In this document: positions 51,806 through 59,398 of the stretch, in pieces
How positions within the stretch are numbered: the stretch's first letter is position 1
How the letters are laid out: every line of letters starts with the position of its first letter
Assembly (NCBI GenBank): GCA_038396625.1
Contig: CP121688.1
Span: 2,046,001-2,110,000, forward strand
Length of the DNA stretch: 64,000 nucleotides
Direction of reading: 5' to 3'
From: G038396625 sp038396625
GTDB taxonomy: Bacteria; Bacillota; Clostridia; Peptostreptococcales; Thermotaleaceae
Translations under genes and position numbers: made by a program
The notes under the pieces: generated by a model
The model's database searches: none
Told to the model about the DNA's origin: nothing
What the model saw: only the letters and a program-made list of their open reading frames with translations

Positions 51806-52819
51806 TTAATTTCCATTCTTTGCATTTAAGTGTTCTTGATAGGTTTTGCTAAAAGTATGTTTCCCGTTTTTACTCACCACAAAGTATAAGTAATCTGTTT
51901 TCTCTGGATACAACGCCGCTTCAATCGATGCTTTTCCAGGTGATGCGATAGGCTTAGGAGGTAAGCCTTCATATTTGTAGGTATTATAAGGCGAGTCGAT
52001 TTCAATATCTTTTAAGCTAAGGTTTTCTTTTCTTTCTCCTAAAATATATTGAACTGTTGCACAAGATTGAAGCAACATCCCTTTTCGTATTCTATTGTGA
52101 AACACACTAGATACAATCGATCTTTCTTCATCTAATTTTGCTTCTCGCTCAATAATTGATGCAATTGTAATAATTTGATTGATATCCATATTCAATTCAG
52201 CAGTTCTTTCATAGTAGGCTTCCTCAAAAACAGCATCAAATCGGTTAAGCATCTTCACAATTAATTCTTTTTCAGTTACATCTTTAGATACTTCATAGGT
52301 ATCTGGAAACAGATATCCTTCTAGTCTATTTTCGCCCTTAGGAATATCCTTCAAAAATTTATAGTCAAAATCTCCATTGTTTGCGATTTCAATAAATTTT
52401 TCTTTATCAATTAAACCTTTTTCATACAATCTATCTGCAATCTGCCTTAATTCAAATCCTTCTGGTATAGTAAATTTTATTGTATCTTTCACGACATCTC
52501 CTTGTACAAGAATATGAATGATATCATTTGCAGACATGCTCGTATTCAACAGGAATTTTCCTGCTTTCATCTTTCCATCAGCTTTTACTATTTTACTTAG
52601 AATGCGAAATGCCAAATCATTCTTAATTACTTTTTCTTCTTTTAAAACTGCTGCGATTTGTGATGTAGAAGAACCTTTTGTGATTTCTAGCATTACATTC
52701 TTATTGCTATCGGCATTTACTGGACCCACTTGATTATCAAAGTAGAGTTTACTCCCAATAAAACCAACCAGCGCAATAAATAAAAATATGATCATTCCTT
52801 TTGATATAGATGACTTCAT
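51806..52819 (-). CDS. mltG: Endolytic transglycosylase MltG (YceG-like)
   Basis: MltG cuts nascent glycan strands at the membrane. One N-terminal membrane helix (about 7-25), a LysM-like region (about 40-120), and the catalytic domain with IITIASIIEREAKLDEERSI (catalytic glutamate near 225) and SCATVQYILGE, NTYKYEGLPPKPIASPGKAS. At 337 aa it is standard. Confidence 0.95.
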   Translation of the reverse strand: MKSSISKGMIIFLFIALVGFIGSKLYFDNQVGPVNADSNKNVMLEITKGSSTSQIAAVLKEEKVIKNDLAFRILSKIVKADGKMKAGKFLLNTSMSANDIIHILVQGDVVKDTIKFTIPEGFELRQIADRLYEKGLIDKEKFIEIANNGDFDYKFLKDIPKGENRLEGYLFPDTYEVSKDVTEKELIVKMLNRFDAVFEEAYYERTAELNMDINQIITIASIIEREAKLDEERSIVSSVFHNRIRKGMLLQSCATVQYILGERKENLSLKDIEIDSPYNTYKYEGLPPKPIASPGKASIEAALYPEKTDYLYFVVSKNGKHTFSKTYQEHLNAKNGN

Positions 52820-52917
52820 CTGCTTACCTCCAAAAAATAATTTTACTATCTAATTATACAATTCTCTACAAATATTTACAACAACATCAGTCTTTTTCTT
52901 AAAATCTATAGCAAAAT

Positions 52918-52953
52918 GCTGATTGGCTATTCCTAGAGGAATAGCCAATCAGC
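52918..52953 (-). terminator. Terminator after lysO
   Basis: A 17-bp perfect stem (52918-52934 with 52937-52953) is followed on the minus strand by ATTTTGC. It lies about 60 bp past the stop of the downstream LysO gene. Confidence 0.7.
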
Positions 52954-53015
52954 ACTAGATCAACATATTCATATTTGCATTATCGTATCCCAATAATCTA
53001 TTAACTCAGAGCACG

Positions 53016-53615
53016 TTACATTTGCATTTGAATGAATAACGGTACTAAAATAGGCACCATACTTGATAATAAAACTCCTGTAACAAAAGCCACAACAGAT
53101 GTATTTGCATCAGTAAACTCTGAAATCACAGGCAAACACGTATCCATAGAAGGCGCTGCTGCCGAAGCAATACATTCATACTTACCAATATATTTTGCAA
53201 TAAATGGAATAGATATTAATGCAATAATTTCTCTGCTTACATTTGTAATAAAAGCAAGCGCACCAACTTCTGCACTATACTTTGACAATTCAATGGCGGA
53301 TAAGGTATACCACCCAAACCCTGCACCAATAGCACTGGACTCATTAAAGGGCATTCCTAATAAAGTTCCTCCTACGATACTTCCAATTATACTTCCCATG
53401 CCAATCATTACAGGGAGAATCAAAAGTTTTAAGCCATTGGCTTTAATTTGATTCAATAAATTTTTATTTCTCCCCATGTCTATCCCTACAAAAAATAAAA
53501 GCGTACAAAGCCCAAAATCAATAATATAACTTACTTGATCTATATATGTCTCTGGAAAAATAAATAAACCAAAACCCATCCCTAATATTACAGCAACGAT
53601 AATACTAATTGTCAT
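53016..53615 (-). CDS. LysO family lysine exporter, C-terminal module as a separate gene
   Basis: This 199-aa multi-pass protein (about six helices) carries the DUF340 core GFGWYTLSAIELSKYSAEVG and AAAPSMDTCLPVISEFTDAN. LysO exports L-lysine in E. coli as one chain; here the N-terminal module is the upstream gene, overlapping by 11 bp, so the two would form the transporter together. The substrate is inferred from the family. Confidence 0.88.
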   Translation of the reverse strand: MTISIIVAVILGMGFGLFIFPETYIDQVSYIIDFGLCTLLFFVGIDMGRNKNLLNQIKANGLKLLILPVMIGMGSIIGSIVGGTLLGMPFNESSAIGAGFGWYTLSAIELSKYSAEVGALAFITNVSREIIALISIPFIAKYIGKYECIASAAAPSMDTCLPVISEFTDANTSVVAFVTGVLLSSMVPILVPLFIQMQM

Positions 53616-53907
53616 ATTTCGTAATCCCCCTGTTCTCTTTCTGTAAAAGCTTTGATGTAAATCTAACCAAAAGAATACTAAAAACTACCGACAAAGCAGA
53701 TAAAACTAAGGCTTGGTATCCTAACTGATGAAACTTCATGACAACATCCCTATTTACACCAATATTAATTCCCATAATAAATAATAGAAATAGCAAACAC
53801 CCATATTGTATTTTAGATAATTTTTTTAAAACTGTTTCGGATAATTTGTCATGATAACCAATATAAGCACCAAGTAATATAATTGCTGTATATAACAATA
53901 TTCTCAT
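53605..53907 (-). CDS. LysO family, N-terminal module
   Basis: A 100-aa protein with three membrane helices. The segment LSKIQYGCLLFLLFIMGINI followed by GVNRDVV matches the LysO N-terminus. Overlap with the downstream gene implies translational coupling. Confidence 0.82.
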   Translation of the reverse strand: MRILLYTAIILLGAYIGYHDKLSETVLKKLSKIQYGCLLFLLFIMGINIGVNRDVVMKFHQLGYQALVLSALSVVFSILLVRFTSKLLQKENRGITKYDN

Positions 53908-53973
53908 ATTGCATTTCTCCTCTCACCAACTTAATCTCCATAGCGTTTTCGCTTTCCTTTTATATATTTTTGC

Positions 53974-54007
53974 ATAAAAATATGCTGTAATAACAGCATA
54001 TTTTTAT
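53974..54007. terminator. Bidirectional terminator between RNase J and lysO genes
   Basis: AAAAATATGCTGT and ACAGCATATTTTT form a 13-bp stem around a 4-nt loop. Confidence 0.8.
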
Positions 54008-54015
54008 GATTATAT

Positions 54016-55683
54016 TTATACTTCCATGATAATAGGCAGAATCATCGGACTTCGTTTCGTTTTCTCATATAAAAATCCTCTAAGACTATCCTTAATTGCA
54101 GACTTTAAAGCTGCCCATTCTCTTACACCATTGGATTGACATACTTGTAATGCATTTCTCACTACGCTTCTTGCTTCGTCCATAAGCACCTCTGATTCCC
54201 TCACATACACAAAGCCTCTTGAAATAATGTCCGGTCCTGCTACAACCTGTCCATTGTCTTTAGTAATCGTAACAACTACAACCATTAAACCATCCTCGGA
54301 TAAATGCTTTCTGTCTCTTAGAACGATATTGCCAACATCTCCTACACCGAGACCATCTACCAAAATATTTCCTGATGCTACATTTCCACAGACCTTTGCT
54401 CCTTCTTTAGAAACTTCTAAGATCTGTCCATTTTCAATTGTAAATATGTTATCATTAGACATTCCTAAACTTTCAGCCAGTTTTGCATGTTGTCTCAAAT
54501 GTCTATATTCTCCATGAACAGGAATAAAAAATTGAGGTTTAATTAAGGTATGCATTAATTTAAGTTCTTCTTGACATGCATGTCCTGAAACATGTACATC
54601 TGCTAAAGCTTCATAAATAACATTAGCACCTTTTTCAAACAATTGGTTTACTACCCTTGCCACTGTCTTTTCATTCCCTGGGATTGGCGTTGCAGAAAGA
54701 ATTACCATATCACCCGGTTGAATTTCCAGTTTTTTATGTTCCGAGGCAGCCATTCTTGATAATGCTGACATAGGTTCTCCTTGGCTTCCTGTGGTTATTA
54801 CAACAATTTCATTATCTGGATACTTATTGATGTCACTAATATCAATTAATATATCTTCTGGAACATTCAAGTAGCCTAAGTCCATTGCTACATTCACTAC
54901 ATTTACCATACTTCTTCCAGATACTGAAACTTTTCGATTAAATTTATAAGCTGCATTAATGATTTGTTGTACCCTATGGACATTTGAAGCAAAAGTAGCT
55001 ACAATAATCCTTTGATTGGCATTTCTAAATATATTCTCAAAAGTAACACCAACAGTTTTCTCAGACATCGTGTATCCTTGTCGTTCTACGTTTGTGCTAT
55101 CTGCTAAAAGTAATAATACTCCTTTTTTTCCCAGTTCCGCTAGCCTATGGAAATCTATTGTTTCTCCGTTAATTGGTGTAAAATCTATCTTGAAGTCTCC
55201 TGTATGCACAATTGTACCTAATGATGTATGAATTGCTAAACAAACTGCATCTGCAATAGAATGACTGGTTCGAATAAATTCTATTTTAAATTCTCCTAGT
55301 TTAATGGTATCTCCAGGCTTAACCACTTCTGTATGCACACTTCCAGATAGTTTATGTTCTTTTAATTTATTTTCCACCAATCCTAATGTTAATTTTGTTC
55401 CATATACAGGGACATTTAACTTTTTTAGCACATAGGGCAATGCTCCTATATGATCTTCATGGCCATGGGTCAGTACAATTCCTCTGACTTTTTCTTTGTT
55501 TTTAATTAAATATGTAATATCTGGAATTACAATGTCAATCCCAAGCATCTCGTCTTCAGGAAAACTCATACCACAATCAATGATCATGATATCATCTTTA
55601 TACTCGAAAGCCATCATATTTTTTCCAATTTCATTTAGACCACCTAGTGGAATAATTTTCATTTTTGCTGATTTTCTTACCAC
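54016..55683 (-). CDS. rnj: Ribonuclease J
   Basis: RNase J has endo- and 5'-exonuclease activity in mRNA decay. The beta-lactamase domain includes IDCGMSFPED, LTHGHEDHIGALPYVL (metal ligands) and HTGDFKID. The beta-CASP insert has ATFASNVHRVQQI and TTGSQGEPMSALSRMA, and the C-terminal domain has HVSGHACQEEL. At 555 aa it is standard. It is monocistronic, bounded by terminators. The 382-bp gap at 55684-56065 upstream is AT-rich leader and fur terminator; I saw no gene or riboswitch in it. Confidence 0.96.
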   Translation of the reverse strand: MVRKSAKMKIIPLGGLNEIGKNMMAFEYKDDIMIIDCGMSFPEDEMLGIDIVIPDITYLIKNKEKVRGIVLTHGHEDHIGALPYVLKKLNVPVYGTKLTLGLVENKLKEHKLSGSVHTEVVKPGDTIKLGEFKIEFIRTSHSIADAVCLAIHTSLGTIVHTGDFKIDFTPINGETIDFHRLAELGKKGVLLLLADSTNVERQGYTMSEKTVGVTFENIFRNANQRIIVATFASNVHRVQQIINAAYKFNRKVSVSGRSMVNVVNVAMDLGYLNVPEDILIDISDINKYPDNEIVVITTGSQGEPMSALSRMAASEHKKLEIQPGDMVILSATPIPGNEKTVARVVNQLFEKGANVIYEALADVHVSGHACQEELKLMHTLIKPQFFIPVHGEYRHLRQHAKLAESLGMSNDNIFTIENGQILEVSKEGAKVCGNVASGNILVDGLGVGDVGNIVLRDRKHLSEDGLMVVVVTITKDNGQVVAGPDIISRGFVYVRESEVLMDEARSVVRNALQVCQSNGVREWAALKSAIKDSLRGFLYEKTKRSPMILPIIMEV

Positions 55684-56031
55684 AATATCACACTCCTCGT
55701 TTTCGCTATACTTACTATATCTATTAATCCGACCTTAATATCCCACTTACAAACAAGAATTCCGGACAACAACTCATACCTAGTTTATTATACTGTATTT
55801 GGTATATGTTAGCAACATGAAAACCTTTTGAAAATATTAATATTTTATTTGCTCCCCTATACCATTTATTATTGCTTTTTTTTGTATAAGTAAACCGGTA
55901 AGTTTATTTTTTTATTGTTCTTTTATAAAACACCCAAATTCCATATGATCAATACAATGATCTTAAAAATACGATTCGTTTATTAATAGATGCTTATTAT
56001 GTTTATATTTCTTATAGGTTTATTGTTAAAA

Positions 56032-56066
56032 ATAAAAAAAACCTGCACCACTGTGGCAACAGGATT
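56032..56066 (-). terminator. fur terminator
   Basis: On the minus strand CCTG ... CAGG closes a short hairpin right after the fur stop, followed by TTTTTTTTATTTTT. Confidence 0.5.
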
Positions 56067-56503
56067 TATTGACATTTACAACAATATCCAAAGAATTTGA
56101 CCTTATGATCTATAATTCTAAAATCATAATTTTTTTCAATTTCTTCTTCTAGTGTTTCCATTAAATCCACTTCAACTTCAATAATATTTCCACACTTTAC
56201 ACATATTAAGTGATGGTGTTGATGATCATCTTCCCGTGTATTTAACTCATACCTACTGCAACCATCGTCTAAATTAATCTTAGAAATTACTTCCAACTCA
56301 TCTAAAAGCTGTAACGTTCTATATACGGTAGCTAATCCAATTTCGGGACATTTCTCCTTTACCAAATCATAAATTTCTTCCGTACTTAGATGTTGTCCTT
56401 TACTCTCAATAATTGTATCTAAGGTCGCTCTTCTCTGCGGGGTAAGTTTATAACCTTTTTCTTTTAATTTATCTTTTAAGGTTTCCATAATCTCCGTCAT
56501 CAT
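56066..56503 (-). CDS. fur: Fur family metal/peroxide-responsive repressor
   Basis: A winged-helix N-terminus (about 15-85, YKLTPQRRATLDTIIESKGQ, IGLATVYRTLQLLDELEVIS) and a dimerisation domain with the DDHQHHHLICVKCGNI metal site. A second CxxC (CCKC) at the end supplies the structural zinc. The 145-aa length is typical. Fur and PerR subtypes cannot be parted by eye. Promoter sequence upstream (56504-56560) is AT-rich. Confidence 0.92.
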   Translation of the reverse strand: MMTEIMETLKDKLKEKGYKLTPQRRATLDTIIESKGQHLSTEEIYDLVKEKCPEIGLATVYRTLQLLDELEVISKINLDDGCSRYELNTREDDHQHHHLICVKCGNIIEVEVDLMETLEEEIEKNYDFRIIDHKVKFFGYCCKCQ

Positions 56504-56622
56504 AACACCTCTTTTTAAACAAGTAATTTTTCAATTAATAATTATGTTATTAAATAGTCTATCCATAAACTATGCTAAAGTCAAGAATAAAATTTTCTCA
56601 AGTGATAATTCTTTAATCATAC

Positions 56623-56793
56623 TTATTTTGATATATTTAAGGATTCATTTTTATTACAACTTTTAAACTTTAAGGTACATCCTTTGCAATCTTCGCACTT
56701 AGGTACTTGCTTTAGAATCGTATGGCACCTTGGACATCTTTCACAATCTAGGTTCTTAATGATATTCCCACATGTATTGCATACGGTATTCAT
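56623..56793 (-). CDS. 56-aa zinc-ribbon protein
   Basis: A short frame from ATG 56793, with AAGGAG 9 nt upstream, encodes ten cysteines: VCNTCG, DCERCPRCH, KCEDCKGC and KSC. The CxxC pairs suggest two zinc sites. No family is recognised. The good ribosome site and cysteine spacing argue it is real. It lies between sfsA and fur. Confidence 0.7.
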   Translation of the reverse strand: MNTVCNTCGNIIKNLDCERCPRCHTILKQVPKCEDCKGCTLKFKSCNKNESLNISK

Positions 56794-56870
56794 TAATTCA
56801 ACTCCTTATACCTTGTGTTTGATATTGAATTTTATTTTCAATCAAATGTTACCATATATTTCTTTTTACG

Positions 56871-57575
56871 TCAACCTTTAAAAAACACAGGAATTTCTTT
56901 TAAAATTCTAATTTCACTAGGTGTATTTTTACATAAAAAAGCATAAAATTCAACGCCTTCTTTTCCAGCTTTTATGACTGCATCCGCAAATTTAGTATCC
57001 ATCGCTTTATTTGGGGTAAAACTCTTTGCATCCTCTCTTTGAATAATAAAAAATACCGCTGCTCGTATGCCTTGTTTTCGTGCTTTTATTAATTCTAGTA
57101 CATGTTTTCTTCCTCTTTCGGTAGGTGCATCTGGAAAAGAAGCCACGCCATCTTCTCTTACATAAGTAACACATTTTGCTTCAATTAAAGCCATTTCTTT
57201 TCCATTATTTACGGCAATATCTAGTCGACTACTGCCAAATTGGACTTCTTTCTTCACACTAGTAAATCCCTTAAAAGAGTGGATTTCATTATTTTTTAAT
57301 GCCTTTTCAAGCAAAATATTAGGAAGTTTTGAATCGATACATACTAAAGACTGTTTATAATATACCATTACTAAATCATATTTGGTTTTTCTATGGGCTT
57401 CATTTACATATCTTACAAGAACAGTAGCATCTTTTACAAGCAATTCTTTCATTCTTCCTGTATTAGCAACATGGGCATAGTGTTTTTGTCCTTCTAATTC
57501 TATTTCTGCTACAAATCGATTTAATCTCCTGACAAACTTTGCTTTATATAGTTTTCCATGAATTTTTACATTCAA
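56871..57575 (-). CDS. sfsA: SfsA (DNA/RNA nuclease family)
   Basis: This 234-aa protein has an OB-like N-terminal domain (HYAHVANTGRMKELLV) and a restriction-endonuclease-like core with FPDAPTERGRKHVLELIKAR and MALIEAKCVTYV. SfsA was first described for sugar fermentation stimulation; family members have nuclease-like catalytic residues (D, E-x-K). Confidence 0.94.
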   Translation of the reverse strand: MNVKIHGKLYKAKFVRRLNRFVAEIELEGQKHYAHVANTGRMKELLVKDATVLVRYVNEAHRKTKYDLVMVYYKQSLVCIDSKLPNILLEKALKNNEIHSFKGFTSVKKEVQFGSSRLDIAVNNGKEMALIEAKCVTYVREDGVASFPDAPTERGRKHVLELIKARKQGIRAAVFFIIQREDAKSFTPNKAMDTKFADAVIKAGKEGVEFYAFLCKNTPSEIRILKEIPVFFKG

Positions 57576-57637
57576 ATTTTATTCCTCCATATTTTAATAT
57601 GCTTTAAATTTTATACATCGTTTCGGAAACATAAAAA

Positions 57638-57680
57638 TGAAAACTATGGCCTTATTCTAGACCATAGTTTTCATTTTTAT
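57638..57680. terminator. Terminator between DUF1292 gene and sfsA
   Basis: ATGAAAACTATGG (57638-57650) and CCATAGTTTTCAT (57662-57674) form a 13-bp stem, with A- and T-runs at the two sides. Confidence 0.75.
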
Positions 57681-57934
57681 TCTTCTTCATTTAATAATTC
57701 CTCATACGCAGCAGCAACTGCATTAAACTCTTCATCCTCTTCTACGCATTCTAAAGAATATTCACCATCTTCTTCTATTACCTTAAATATAAATGCTTCT
57801 TCATCTTCTTTGTCTACTGGTAATAAGATTGCATACTCTGAGTCATTTACTTCCAAAATTTCTATCACTTCAAAATCCGTTTCTACACCATTTTCATCTA
57901 ATAATGTTACAATATTTTCATTCTTGTCTACCAT
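57677..57934 (-). CDS. DUF1292 family protein
   Basis: An 85-aa, strongly acidic protein (VDKEDEEAFIFKVIEEDGEY) that matches DUF1292 (YrzB). These are usually found with ruvX, ireB and alaS in Firmicutes; function unknown. ATG 57934 follows GAGGTGA closely. Confidence 0.92.
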   Translation of the reverse strand: MVDKNENIVTLLDENGVETDFEVIEILEVNDSEYAILLPVDKEDEEAFIFKVIEEDGEYSLECVEEDEEFNAVAAAYEELLNEEE

Positions 57935-57950
57935 TTTTATCACCTCTTAA

Positions 57951-58361
57951 TTATTTTTGACTATCTAAATAACTTTGCAAAATATAGGTGGCAGCAACCA
58001 TATCTATAACTTGTTTTCTTTTTTTCCTACTTACATCAGCTTGTATCAAAGTTCTTTCAGCTGCTACAGTAGTTAGTCTCTCATCCCATAAAATTATTTC
58101 AATAGAAACACGGTTTTTCAATTCTTCTACAAAATTTAAAACTTTTTCACCTTGAGGACCTAATGTGCCATTCATATTTTTAGGTAATCCTACAATAATC
58201 TTTGTTACTTCCTTATCTTGTATGATTTCTAGTAATCGCCTATAATCAGCTTTTTTATTGGTTCTTCTAATGGTTTCTATTCCTTGGGCTGTCCATCCCA
58301 TTGCATCACTTACTGCAACGCCTATGGTTTTATCTCCTACATCTAATCCCATCATTCTCAT
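57951..58361 (-). CDS. ruvX: RuvX/YqgF Holliday junction resolvase-like nuclease
   Basis: RNase H-fold protein with GLDVGDKTIGVAVSD at the start (catalytic aspartate), IVGLPKNMNGTLGP in the middle and WDERLTTVAAERTLI near 93-107. Members process pre-16S rRNA and can cut Holliday junctions. At 136 aa it is standard, and it sits in the conserved alaS-ireB-ruvX-DUF1292 order, here with two extra genes inserted. Confidence 0.95.
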   Translation of the reverse strand: MRMMGLDVGDKTIGVAVSDAMGWTAQGIETIRRTNKKADYRRLLEIIQDKEVTKIIVGLPKNMNGTLGPQGEKVLNFVEELKNRVSIEIILWDERLTTVAAERTLIQADVSRKKRKQVIDMVAATYILQSYLDSQK

Positions 58362-58377
58362 CTTTTAACCCTCATCT

Positions 58378-59328
58378 CTATACAATCTTTATGCAAAATT
58401 GTGGACAATAACTGCTGCAGTATCCGCATAAAACACATTTTTCTGTATTTACAACCACCTCGTCTTTTACAATCCTTAATGCATTGTGCTTACAATGGGC
58501 AACACAATTTCCACACCTTTCACACCAAAAATCAATATGCAGCTTTCTTGGCTTTTTAGAAATTTTTTTTTGTATTTCATCTGGTATCTTTTCGCCTTTA
58601 AACTTCAACACATTAGCAATAACCTCTTCTTTTGTTTGCATGCCCACTGCAATGGAATGCAGATATTCTATATCCATCACGTAGTCTAAACATTCATTGG
58701 CGTTATGTATCAAATTGCCACCACCAATGGGTTTCATTCCATAAATTCCTTTGCCATTTGTATGAGCCTGTTGAATGGCTTTTAACATTTCATCCCTACT
58801 GCCATCTTGTATCCCGATCCCAGCCTTATTAATGATCGGATGAATCACATCAATTTCTTTCATCCGCGCAACTGCTTCTACAGCCCTAACGGTATGAGTA
58901 GATATACCTACAGCATTTATTATACCCTGTTCTTTCATTTTTAAGTAATAGCTTAATGCTTCATAATGGCCTCTAAGCGTATGTTCACTTTCCTGCTCAT
59001 GCAATAAAAAAATATCAATTTTATCTACATTCAATTCATTCAAGGCCTTATGCAAACTAACTTTTGCCGTTTCTTCATCATAAGCATATGATTTTGTTGC
59101 AATTACAATGTCATTATTTCTGTAAATTTCTAAAGCTTTTTTTATATAGGGATAAGTTTCATATAGTTCAGCTGTATCTACAAAATTTACACCCTGGCGA
59201 AAAGCTTCTGCCATTACTTCCGCACCCATTGCGATCGGTAAATTTGCTTGCAAGGGGCCTACTGTTAATCCTCCAAAACATAATCTTGATACCTTAATGC
59301 CTGTTTCTCCTAATATTCTGTATTCCAT
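58378..59328 (-). CDS. Aldo/keto reductase with C-terminal 2[4Fe-4S] ferredoxin domain
   Basis: The AKR barrel (about 1-250) has the catalytic pair D-Y-K in NFVDTAELYETY and KSYAYDEE-like contexts, and HEQESEHTLRGHYEAL. The C-terminal segment has two four-cysteine clusters, CERCGNCVAHCKHNAL and CVLCGYCSSYCPQFC (about 272-312), so electrons may come from or go to ferredoxins. At 316 aa it lacks nothing. The substrate is unknown. It lies between ireB's membrane-protein neighbour and ruvX. Confidence 0.9.
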   Translation of the reverse strand: MEYRILGETGIKVSRLCFGGLTVGPLQANLPIAMGAEVMAEAFRQGVNFVDTAELYETYPYIKKALEIYRNNDIVIATKSYAYDEETAKVSLHKALNELNVDKIDIFLLHEQESEHTLRGHYEALSYYLKMKEQGIINAVGISTHTVRAVEAVARMKEIDVIHPIINKAGIGIQDGSRDEMLKAIQQAHTNGKGIYGMKPIGGGNLIHNANECLDYVMDIEYLHSIAVGMQTKEEVIANVLKFKGEKIPDEIQKKISKKPRKLHIDFWCERCGNCVAHCKHNALRIVKDEVVVNTEKCVLCGYCSSYCPQFCIKIV

Positions 59329-59398
59329 CTTATGCTCCTACTTTGCCTATTGAGGTATAACACAACTATTTTTCTCATAAAGTTTTACATTTTCCATA

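Noticed and set aside
55684..56065. Possible riboswitch or small RNA in the long RNase J leader
   Set aside because: The sequence is very AT-rich with only short weak stems; no known aptamer pattern was recognised.
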